Origin: B4-G1 sp964393895
GTDB lineage: Bacteria; Chloroflexota; Anaerolineae; B4-G1
Length of the DNA stretch: 30,492 nucleotides
NCBI GenBank assembly: GCA_964393895.1
Contig: CAYMWP010000045.1
Coordinates: 1-30,492 of the forward strand
Reading direction: 5' to 3'
Shown one piece after another: positions 16,736 to 23,042 of this stretch. Each line of letters starts with the position of its first letter. The first letter of the stretch is position 1. Both the position numbers and the translations under genes were made by a program. The notes under the pieces are model-generated. The model ran no database searches and was not told where the DNA came from. It saw only the letters and a list, made by a program, of their open reading frames with translations.

Positions 16736-17837
16736 CGAGTCGAACCTCAGACCTCCGAGGTCTCGGGAGAGGTCTCGGGATGATGTGGTTTTGAAAGATA
16801 CTCGCGCGCAAGCCCCAGGTATCGCCGTGGGCGGCGTGGGCGGCCCAACTGCGCACCCGCTCGTGCATTTTGGGGCCGCTGATCCGCCCGTGCGCATAAT
16901 CGGCGAGCATGCGCTTGAGCCGGCGCTGGAAACGCAAGCCGTTCGCCCGTTGCAGCCGCCGGTGATCGGCAAAGACCAGGAATCCCAGGAAAGGGATGCC
17001 GTTCGTGACCGGGTAGACCACCGTCTTGCGCTCGTGCAGCCGCAGCCGCAGATTGACCAAAAAGCCTTCGATGGCGGTGCGCCAGGCGTGCAGCGTGGGC
17101 TTGTCGTCGGCAAAGAGCAAAGAGTCGTCGCAGTAGCGCAGATAGGCGCCGCGTCGCTCACCGCCGTGCAGCGTCTGCTTGACGAACTTGTCCAGCTCGT
17201 GCAAATAGACGTTGGCCCAGAACTGGGAAGTCTGGTTGCCGATGGGCAAGCCGGTGGGACGGATAGGGGCCAGCAGATCATCTCCGGGGAACCAGTGGGG
17301 TTCTAGCGCGTGGATCCCGACCCCGCTGGCGATGATCTTGTCTATCAGCCGCATCACCTGCACATCGGCGATGCGGCGAGCGAGCAAGTCGTGCAGGATG
17401 GCGTGATCCACGTTGGGAAAGAACTGGACCACGTCGCATTGCAGGACGTAGCGGTAGCGGCGGGCAAAGGAGGTGCAGCGATCCAGGGCCGCGTGGGTGC
17501 CCTTTCCCCGGCGGCAGGCGTAGTTATCGTGGATGAAACGCGCTTCCCAGATCGGCTCGATGACGTTGCACAGAGCGTGATGCACCACGCGGTCGCGGAA
17601 GGGGGCGGCCGAGATACGGCGCGGCTTGCCCTCGTAGATGGTGAAATGACGGTACGGGCCGGGTTGGTAGCTCTCGTCCAGCAATTCGGCCTGCAACGCC
17701 GGCAATTCCACCTCCAGGTTGTCCTCAAAGGCGGCCACGTCGGGACGGGAGCGTTTGCCCTTGCGGGCGCGCAAAAAGGCCGTGTATAGGTTCTCGAATT
17801 CGCACAGGCTAGGGTAGAGATGTTTGTAGGTTTTCAT
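16590..17837 (-). CDS. DGR-type reverse transcriptase
   Basis: 415 residues. The fingers and palm are recognisable: YRHFTIYEGKPRRISAAPFRDRVVHHAL (about 62-89), a motif 3 region with VLQCDVVQFFPNVDH (Asp135), motif 4 LPIGNQTSQFWANVYL (197-212), and the catalytic YCDD box (235-238) in YLRYCDDSLLFADD. The IGxxxSQ form of motif 4, in place of QGxxxSP, marks the DGR lineage. The thumb ends near WAAHAAHGDTWGLRASIF (about 331-348), where DGR reverse transcriptases usually finish. The remaining tail of roughly 65 residues runs into avd in another frame and has no family look, so a stop codon may have been lost. No Shine-Dalgarno sequence precedes the ATG at 17837, and a 46-bp hairpin sits 8 bp upstream. 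Confidence 0.95.
   Translation of the reverse strand: MKTYKHLYPSLCEFENLYTAFLRARKGKRSRPDVAAFEDNLEVELPALQAELLDESYQPGPYRHFTIYEGKPRRISAAPFRDRVVHHALCNVIEPIWEARFIHDNYACRRGKGTHAALDRCTSFARRYRYVLQCDVVQFFPNVDHAILHDLLARRIADVQVMRLIDKIIASGVGIHALEPHWFPGDDLLAPIRPTGLPIGNQTSQFWANVYLHELDKFVKQTLHGGERRGAYLRYCDDSLLFADDKPTLHAWRTAIEGFLVNLRLRLHERKTVVYPVTNGIPFLGFLVFADHRRLQRANGLRFQRRLKRMLADYAHGRISGPKMHERVRSWAAHAAHGDTWGLRASIFQNHIIPRPLPRPRRSEVRLDERITDIRQVLRPAPMADSPHSRLSQAPAGRDCPPGTATGLCSLRIAD
16749..16763 (+). repeat. solo AGACCTCsGAGGTCT palindrome at the RT-avd junction
   Basis: The 15-mer AGACCTCCGAGGTCT is the same palindrome found twice in each full family 2 MITE (8670, 8754, 21172, 21256) and once in the short copy (76). 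Here it stands alone, next to a partial direct repeat (GAGACCTCTCCCGAGACCTC on the minus strand). It lies within the anomalous C-terminal extension of the reverse transcriptase frame. Confidence 0.7.
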
Positions 17838-17845
17838 CGCATTTC

Positions 17846-17891
17846 AGAAACCAGGTTTTTGTCGCTCCGCTTACAGAAAAACCTGGTTTCT
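17846..17891 (+). repeat. 46-bp hairpin repeat, solo copy upstream of the RT gene
   Basis: It has the same 15-bp arms as the copy in MITE B (15476-15521), with a similar 16-nt spacer that differs at a few positions. It lies between the DGR target stop and the reverse transcriptase start, 8 bp from the start codon on the minus strand, so it would fold in the mRNA leader of the reverse transcriptase. No family 1 MITE ends surround it. Confidence 0.85.
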
Positions 17892-17906
17892 CAAAAAATT
17901 CATGCC

Positions 17907-17930
17907 CTGGGGGGGCAGTCGCCCCCCCAG
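17907..17930 (-). repeat. GC-rich 10-bp hairpin downstream of the target gene
   Basis: CTGGGGGGGC and GCCCCCCCAG form a perfect 10-bp stem with a 4-nt loop. It lies 69 bp past the VR end and about 48 bp past the target stop. Known DGRs have a stem with a 4-nt loop downstream of VR that helps target recognition, usually only a few bases away. The distance here is larger, so a transcription terminator or attenuator before the reverse transcriptase gene is an equal possibility. Confidence 0.6.
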
Positions 17931-17978
17931 ACCCCCCCAGAATCCTGGAAACAGAAATCGGCATCCAGAAACCAGCAT

Positions 17979-20900
17979 TCAGGACGGGAGAGAGAAAGAC
18001 GTGGTGACGCATACCCGAAACCCCCAGTAGTTGTTACGGACGTGTGGGAGGCTCCCGTTGCGCCCGGCGCAGCGCACCCTGTACCAATAGTAGTCCCAGG
18101 AACCGCCGCGCAGCACGCGGACATCGTCTCCCTCCAATGTTTCCCGCCCCTCCATTTTATCATACTCGTCGTAATTGTCCACCCACTTGGTCCCGCACCA
18201 TTCCCAGACGTTGCCCGCCATGTCCAGGCAACCGTAGGGCGATTCCCCGCCGGGAAAGGCGCCCACCGCGCTGGTGGCCCCGACGCCGCTCTCGTCGTAA
18301 TTGGCCCGGCTCGGGTCGGGGACGTCGAGCTCGGCTGTGCTGCCCCATGGGTAGATGCGGGCCGGGCGGGGGTTGGGGAGCAGCCCCTCCTCTGCCTCCC
18401 CCCCATCGGAGGGGAGAACCGTCTTGATGATGGGGGCGGCGGGAATTTCCAGACCGCCGCGGGCCGCTTTTTCCCACTCGGCCTCGGTCGGCAAGCGCAC
18501 CTCCCACCCGGTGGGGATGCGTCCTGCCTCCTGCATCTTGGAGGTTGACCAGGCGCAGTAGGCCACCGCCTCGTACCAGCGGACGCCGACGGCGGGGTGG
18601 TTGGGCAGATCGAAAACGCCGCCGTAGCGTTCCCATCCTCCGGAGCGCTCGCGCCACACCAGGCCCTCCCGCGTCCACCAGTGTGGGTTTTTGTAACCAT
18701 CGGGATCGTCCACGAAGGGCTGGAACTGGGCGTTGGTGACCGGATAGCGGGCGATCCAATAGTCGTCCGGCAGGTCGTGGGGGGGGATCGGTCTCTTGTC
18801 GCTCTCCCCTCGGCTGCCCATGACGAAGGGGCCGGCGGGGACGAAGCACCAGGAGATGTCGGGCAGGTGGGGCGGGTTGGCAACCCGCCCTACGCCAGGG
18901 CGGGGGTCGCCCAGGGGGGCGAGGGCGCGGCCGGCGGCGGCGCGTTCGGGCGCGGGCAGGGAGCTTTTCTCCAGCAGCGCGGCCAGCCAGCCGCGCAGTC
19001 GGTCCACCAGGTCGACCTGGCGGGCGGGGACGTCGAGGTGTTTCTCGGTTTCCAGCAGCGCCTGGGCGGCGCGCAGCGCGGCGTACCAGTCGGCTTCGAC
19101 GGGCGGTTGGGCGGGCGGGAAATCGTGCTGGCAAAAGCCAGAGATCAGGTTCCAGATGTTGGCCCCGCCGGCGTTCTTGGCCGCCGCCAGGAGCGTCGCC
19201 TCGCGCCAGCGCTCGTCGTCCTGGCGGAGTTGCTCGGCCAGCAAAAAGGGAAAGTCCTCGTCGGCCAGGTAGCAGGCGGCCAGGTATTCCTGGAAGGTGC
19301 GGTGGGGGAAGGCGTAGATGCTACGCTGGGCGCGCTCGATGAGCAGGCCGGCGCGGTCGGTGAGGTACTCGATGATGCGCCGCTCGCCATGCGCTTTGCC
19401 CTTGTCGGTGGCTGCTTCGTACAGCACGCCGGCCAGGTCGCGGGCGCGGATGTCGTGAGTGACCTCGAGGCTGGGGGCGTCGCGGTGGGCCTCGTAGGCG
19501 ATTCTGTTGAGCGCCGCACGCAGTCTTTCGGCCGGGATGCCCAGTTCGGTCCACACGTCGTGCTCTTCCACCATGCGACCCCGGTCGTCGTAGCGCGGCT
19601 TGGTGCGCTGCCACAGTTCGAGCAGCAGGATGACGCAGGCCTCGTAGAGTTCCTGGCGCTTTTGCGGCAGGCTGCCGCCCTCACGCCAGCGGTGCAGGCT
19701 GGCCATCAGAGTGAGCAGGAGCGGGCGCGGGGCCAGGTCGGCCAGGCGGGGGAGGCGCTCGATCTCGGCCTTGAGTTGCTCGGCGTACCGTTTGGCCTTT
19801 TCCTGCCCCAGGCTGCGGTCTTTTTCGCTCACGTGGGCGTACCAGCGGTCAATGAAGGCGGGGACTTGGCCGTCGAGGGTGAAATCGGCCAGATCGCGCA
19901 CCGGAAAGCCGTTCAACCGGGCCTCGGGGTCCTGGTAAGCGTAGGGGCGGCTGGTGACGAGGATGCGGCAGTGGGGAAAGTCGAGGGCAAAGCGTTCGAC
20001 GGCGGCCTTGAGCTGCAAGCGGCGGGCGTGGGCTTCGGGCACCTCGTCCACGCCGTCGAGCATCAGCAGCGCGCCGTCTTGGCGCTTGAGCGCCGCTTCG
20101 ACGACGGCGGCGCAGCCGGCCAGGGTGGAGCCGTCGGAGCGGCAACGTCCGGCCAGTTCGTCCTGGAAGAACTGCCACAGGCTGCGGTCCTGCGGCAGGC
20201 CCCGCGCGGCGTAATCGCGCAGCACGATGCGCACGGGCAGCAGACGGGGCAGGCTCCAGGCCTCGCCCAGCCCCTCGAGGTTGATGGCGGGGTCGTCCAG
20301 CCCAGCGCCGGCCAGGCAGAGGGCGACGAAATTGACCAGGGTGGATTTGCCGGAGCCGGGGTCACCCAGGAGCACCAGGCGGTCGTAGCGGGAGAGAGCC
20401 GCCAGCGCGGGCAGGCGGTTTTCCGGTTTTTCCATCGTCTCACCGGCATAGTGTCCGCGATCCAAATCCTCTCTGTAGGCGCGCTCAATCACGTCCAGGT
20501 CGGTAAAGACGGCGGCCAGTTCCAGCTCGGCGGCCTCGCCGGCAGCGGTGCGGAGGTCAATGGTGTGGAGTTGGAGTGAGCGGCAGTCGGCAAAGACTTC
20601 GCGCAGGTACAACTCGCGCAGGCTGTCCGAATCGCGCGTTGAGGCAGGGGGTGGCGTCTCCACCACAGGAGTCGGGGCGAGCTCTGCCAGGCGGCGGGCC
20701 TCTTCCCGCTCCAGCCATTCCTGGCGGGCCTGCTCACGGGCCTGAGAGTAGGCCTGCGGCACGACGACCAACAGCAGGACAATCAGGCCAAAACCGAGCA
20801 CGCCCCAGGGCAGGGCGGGGGCCTTGTCCAGGATATCGGGCACGAGGAAAAGCCCCCCAAAGAGCAGAATGACGAACGCCATCGCGCCCAGAATTATGGG

Positions 20901-21029
20901 CGATTGGACGCGCTGCACGATCTCGGTCAGGACCGCGTCAAAGGGTACTTGCAGGCCGGTCGCTGGCGGGGTGTTCAGGGCGGGCAATTCATTGCTCGGT
21001 GTGGATTGTTCGCCTGGTTGTTCGGTCAT
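17979..21029 (-). CDS. DGR target: membrane-anchored NACHT NTPase with C-terminal FGE/lectin-fold domain
   Basis: 1016 residues. Two hydrophobic helices (about 44-64 and 72-92) are followed by a charged helix and a short region rich in acidic residues. The NACHT NTPase (about 215-400) has Walker A GDPGSGKST (222-230) and a Walker B region LLMLDGVDEV (321-330). A helical region follows (about 400-700) with the RxxYAFPHRTFQEYLAA pattern of NACHT winged-helix parts. The C-terminal FGE-sulfatase/C-type-lectin-fold domain (about 745-1010) has FVPAGPFVMGS, RLPTEAEWEKAARGG, DMAGNVWEWCG and LRGGSW, and ends in the VR. AAGGAGG lies at good spacing before the ATG. The lectin-fold domain would bind a variable ligand and NACHT oligomerisation would transmit the signal. 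No classical killing effector is seen. Two hairpin repeats lie inside the coding sequence. Confidence 0.93.
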   Translation of the reverse strand: MTEQPGEQSTPSNELPALNTPPATGLQVPFDAVLTEIVQRVQSPIILGAMAFVILLFGGLFLVPDILDKAPALPWGVLGFGLIVLLLVVVPQAYSQAREQARQEWLEREEARRLAELAPTPVVETPPPASTRDSDSLRELYLREVFADCRSLQLHTIDLRTAAGEAAELELAAVFTDLDVIERAYREDLDRGHYAGETMEKPENRLPALAALSRYDRLVLLGDPGSGKSTLVNFVALCLAGAGLDDPAINLEGLGEAWSLPRLLPVRIVLRDYAARGLPQDRSLWQFFQDELAGRCRSDGSTLAGCAAVVEAALKRQDGALLMLDGVDEVPEAHARRLQLKAAVERFALDFPHCRILVTSRPYAYQDPEARLNGFPVRDLADFTLDGQVPAFIDRWYAHVSEKDRSLGQEKAKRYAEQLKAEIERLPRLADLAPRPLLLTLMASLHRWREGGSLPQKRQELYEACVILLLELWQRTKPRYDDRGRMVEEHDVWTELGIPAERLRAALNRIAYEAHRDAPSLEVTHDIRARDLAGVLYEAATDKGKAHGERRIIEYLTDRAGLLIERAQRSIYAFPHRTFQEYLAACYLADEDFPFLLAEQLRQDDERWREATLLAAAKNAGGANIWNLISGFCQHDFPPAQPPVEADWYAALRAAQALLETEKHLDVPARQVDLVDRLRGWLAALLEKSSLPAPERAAAGRALAPLGDPRPGVGRVANPPHLPDISWCFVPAGPFVMGSRGESDKRPIPPHDLPDDYWIARYPVTNAQFQPFVDDPDGYKNPHWWTREGLVWRERSGGWERYGGVFDLPNHPAVGVRWYEAVAYCAWSTSKMQEAGRIPTGWEVRLPTEAEWEKAARGGLEIPAAPIIKTVLPSDGGEAEEGLLPNPRPARIYPWGSTAELDVPDPSRANYDESGVGATSAVGAFPGGESPYGCLDMAGNVWEWCGTKWVDNYDEYDKMEGRETLEGDDVRVLRGGSWDYYWYRVRCAGRNGSLPHVRNNYWGFRVCVTTSFSLPS
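18000..18114 (-). repeat. DGR variable repeat (VR)
   Basis: 115 bp encoding about residues 972-1010 of the target, from LRGGSW to GFRVCVTT. Compared with TR there are 13 substitutions in 11 codons, all at template adenines: Asn to Asp, Tyr (four times), Ser, Leu and Val, and Arg to Gly (twice) and Trp. Non-adenine positions are identical. The terminal stretch after the last variable codon (about 18000-18025), GC-rich and unchanged in TR, is the likely initiation-of-mutagenic-homology site. Confidence 0.96.
18871..18889 (+). repeat. TGGCA-loop hairpin repeat inside the target gene
   Basis: GGCGGGTTGGCAACCCGCC has the same frame as GGCGGAATGGCATTCCGCC in MITE copies A and C: constant outer stem and TGGCA loop, with covarying inner stem. 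In the target protein it encodes the linker GRVANPP just before the FGE domain, so a hairpin repeat has been accommodated in frame. Confidence 0.7.
20981..20998 (+). repeat. TTCA-loop hairpin repeat inside the target gene 5' end
   Basis: CGGGCAATTCATTGCTCG is a one-mismatch palindrome. The adjoining 16-mer GGCGGGCAATTCATTG recurs in the intergenic copy at 21137-21154. It encodes SNELPA near the N-terminus of the NACHT protein. Confidence 0.65.
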
Positions 21030-21108
21030 CGGATACCTCCTTGGCCCCGGCCCCGAATGAATTCGCGGCCCGGTACGGAAAACAAGTTGAAAACGTGTTG
21101 GCGCGCAG

Positions 21109-21154
21109 CGCGATTCATCGCGTTTTGTGTATTAGGCGGGCAATTCATTGCCCG
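21109..21154 (+). repeat. two TTCA-loop hairpins upstream of the target gene
   Basis: CGCGATTCATCGCG (21109-21122) and CGGGCAATTCATTGCCCG (21137-21154) are perfect palindromic stems with the same central TTCA. They lie in the presumed leader or promoter region of the DGR target. No clear sigma70 promoter for the target gene could be identified here. Confidence 0.7.
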
Positions 21155-21157
21155 ACG

Positions 21158-21296
21158 GTAACTGCTCAGTCAGACCTCCGAGGTCTTTGACAACCGTTTA
21201 GCCCACTGCAAATATTTAAAACGGCCAATGTTTTGCGCTTGAATAAGCTGCAATGAGACCTCGGAGGTCTAGACAGCTACCAAGCTGAGCAGTTAC
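21158..21296 (-). mobile_element. MITE family 2, full-length copy in inverse orientation (139 bp)
   Basis: Perfect inverted ends GTAACTGCTCAG and CTGAGCAGTTAC are flanked by a perfect 8-bp target-site duplication GCCCGACG (21150-21157 and 21297-21304). The body is nearly identical to the reverse complement of 8644-8783, differing at a handful of positions. It separates the DGR target gene from the decarboxylase gene and sits immediately against a TTCA-loop hairpin. Confidence 0.93.
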
Positions 21297-21310
21297 GCCC
21301 GACGTTCGTA

Positions 21311-22261
21311 TTATGCCGGCCCCAATTTCCCTCGAAAGTATGCGATGGTCTTTTCCAGCCCCTGTTCTAGTGGTACCTGCGGCTTCCACTCCAGCACACG
21401 CTTGGCCTTGCCGATGTCGGGGCAGCGCACCTTGGGATCGTCGGCGGTGCGGGCGTCGGTGGGGGTGATGAACTGGATGGGCGAACTGCTGCCGGTCAGC
21501 TCCAGCACCCTGTGGGCAAAGTCGAGAATGCTCATCTCGTCGGGATTGCCCATGTTGACCGGGGTGCTCTCGCCAGAGTGGAGCAAGCGCACCATACCCT
21601 CTACCATGTCGGAGACGTAGCAGAAGGAGCGGGTGCGGGAGCCATCGTCGTAGACGGTTAGCGGGTCGCCGCGCAGCGCCTGGCAGATAAAGTTGGGCAC
21701 CACGCGCCCGTCGTCCATCCTCATTCTTGGCCCGTAAGTGTTAAAAATCCTGACGATGCGCGTATCTACGCCGTGGTAGCGATGGTAGGCCATCGTCAGC
21801 GCCTCGGCAAAACGCTTGCTCTCGTCGTAGACGCCGCGTGGGCCGACCGGGTTGACGTTGCCCCAATAATCCTCGTGTTGGGGGTGCACCAGCGGGTCGC
21901 CATAGACCTCGGAGGTGGAGGCCAGCAGGAAGCGCGCCTTCTTCTCCAGCGCCAGGCCCAGCGTCTTGTGCGTGCCCAACGCGCCCACCTTGAGCGTCTG
22001 GATGGGCAGGTTGAGATAGTCCACCGGGCTGGGCAGGCTGGCCAGGTGGAACACGGCGTCGAGGGGGCCTTCGACAAAGATATAGTTGGTCACGTCGTGC
22101 TTGACGAAATGGAAACGCTCCTGCCCGGCCAGGTGTGCGATGTTGTTCACGTTGCCGGTGCTGAGGTTATCCATAGCGATGACCTCGTGGCCGTCGACCA
22201 GCAGCCGGTCGCAGAGATGGGAGCCGATAAAGCCGGCCCCGCCGGTGATGAGAATACGCAT
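21311..22261 (-). CDS. UDP-glucuronate decarboxylase-like SDR enzyme
   Basis: 316 residues, normal for the family. The Rossmann motif GGAGFIGS (7-14) binds NAD. The catalytic triad is in STSEVYGD (115-122) and YDESK (Tyr145, Lys149). The stretch HPQHEDYWGNVNPVGPRGVY is characteristic of UDP-glucuronate decarboxylases (UXS), which convert UDP-glucuronate to UDP-xylose via an NAD-linked 4-keto intermediate in the cytoplasm. UDP-xylose would feed glycan synthesis, consistent with the GT39-type transferase nearby. GGAG lies 6 bp before the ATG and a TATAAT-like box lies at 22292-22297 on the minus strand. dTDP-glucose or UDP-glucose epimerases are less likely given the HPQ/YWG signature. Confidence 0.88.
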   Translation of the reverse strand: MRILITGGAGFIGSHLCDRLLVDGHEVIAMDNLSTGNVNNIAHLAGQERFHFVKHDVTNYIFVEGPLDAVFHLASLPSPVDYLNLPIQTLKVGALGTHKTLGLALEKKARFLLASTSEVYGDPLVHPQHEDYWGNVNPVGPRGVYDESKRFAEALTMAYHRYHGVDTRIVRIFNTYGPRMRMDDGRVVPNFICQALRGDPLTVYDDGSRTRSFCYVSDMVEGMVRLLHSGESTPVNMGNPDEMSILDFAHRVLELTGSSSPIQFITPTDARTADDPKVRCPDIGKAKRVLEWKPQVPLEQGLEKTIAYFRGKLGPA

Positions 22262-22363
22262 TTGCAGCTCCTTATCTACAAGATCAGGGAGATTATACCG
22301 CAGGGCAGCAAAGTTGGGTAGTTGGAACCCCAGCCCACTCCCCCTGAGACAAGGCCAGCAGCC

Positions 22364-22490
22364 GCGCGGCGAAAGTCGCCGCGCTACGGAACTGCGCCCC
22401 GTGAACGGGGCTCAAAAATGCAGCGCGGCAGCAATTTCCAGCCCGATTTATCGGGCGCCGCTCCATAGACCGGGCACTTTATGCCCGGTC
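22364..22490 (+). repeat. cluster of four hairpin repeats
   Basis: Four perfect stems lie in 127 bp: a 9-bp stem at 22364-22384 (GCGCGGCGA arms), GCCCCG-TGAA-CGGGGC at 22396-22411, GCCCGA-TTTA-TCGGGC at 22441-22456, and a 9-bp stem with arms GACCGGGCA/TGCCCGGTC at 22468-22490. The last encloses the TAA stop codon (22479-22481) of the phosphatase gene in its loop. Three share a TTCA or TTTA loop (or its complement) with unrelated stems. The cluster fills the gap between phosphatase and decarboxylase genes. Confidence 0.8.
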
Positions 22491-23042
22491 GGAAGTGTCT
22501 GCAAACCGCTCGACCTGCGCCACCTGCGCCGGCTTGGGGCGGGCAAAGGGCCGCACCGTCCGGATGCGCGCCCAGGCCTGGTCGGGCGTCAGGCCGGTGC
22601 TGACCAGGTAGGCGGCGGCCATCGTCGGAGCGCGGCCCACCCCGGCCCCGCAGTGGACGTAAACCCCGCCCCCTTGCCCGATCTCTTCCTCTATGAACGC
22701 CGCCCCTTGGCGCAACTGTTCCAGCGTCGGGGGATTGTCGTCGGCCGACGGCAGGTACAGGTAACGGGCTGGGGCGATGCCGGCGTCGTTGTCGTCGAAC
22801 TCTTCCCGCAGATTTACCACCGCCGTGATGCCGCGCGCCGCCAATCGGGGCCAGCCGCGCCGCCGGTACTGCCCGCCCACGTGCAACTGCGGCGTGATCT
22901 GGCTGACACTGCGAAGGGGCGCGCCGGTGACGATGCGCACGACGTGATCGGCCGCCCACAGCGCCGTCACCCGCAAGCCCTGTTGCGTGAGCCGCTCCCA
23001 CAGGATGGTCAGCCCTTTGCGGACTTTTCTCAGTACTCTCAT
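22479..23042 (-). CDS. dual-specificity/tyrosine-type protein phosphatase
   Basis: 187 residues. The cysteine phosphatase signature is HCGAGVGRAPT (His130, Cys131, Arg137), which fits the HCx5R P-loop, and the general-acid loop is around PSADDNPPT (Asp101/102). An N-terminal basic helix precedes the ITPQLHVGGQY entry typical of these enzymes. It hydrolyses phosphate monoesters, possibly on phosphotyrosine/serine proteins, sugars or lipids. The ATG overlaps the stop of the DUF362 gene by 4 bp (ATGA), so the two are translated together. The longer open frame extending upstream to 23477 is a shadow of DUF362. The C-terminus (DTSDRA) is encoded by a hairpin repeat, so the original end may have differed. 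Confidence 0.88.
   Translation of the reverse strand: MRVLRKVRKGLTILWERLTQQGLRVTALWAADHVVRIVTGAPLRSVSQITPQLHVGGQYRRRGWPRLAARGITAVVNLREEFDDNDAGIAPARYLYLPSADDNPPTLEQLRQGAAFIEEEIGQGGGVYVHCGAGVGRAPTMAAAYLVSTGLTPDQAWARIRTVRPFARPKPAQVAQVERFADTSDRA

Larger units (their letters stand above)
16227..21029 (-). mobile_element. complete diversity-generating retroelement cassette
   Basis: Reading the minus strand, the order is target gene with VR at its 3' end, reverse transcriptase, avd, TR. All core DGR parts are present, in the same orientation and within 4.8 kb. The element is not a transposon: it copies TR information into VR with adenine mutagenesis and leaves the template unchanged. A family 2 MITE lies upstream of the target gene (21158-21296) and a family 1 MITE beyond the TR (15443-15545). 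The cassette faces the DUF11 gene convergently. Confidence 0.95.

Noticed and set aside
16736..17281. Upstream extension of avd in its own register
   Set aside because: The extension is the reverse transcriptase gene read out of frame. Family similarity starts at the ATG at 16735.
18597..20579. 660-residue plus-strand frame opposite the NACHT gene
   Set aside because: It is a GC-rich antisense shadow. The minus strand carries clear Walker and FGE motifs across the same bases.
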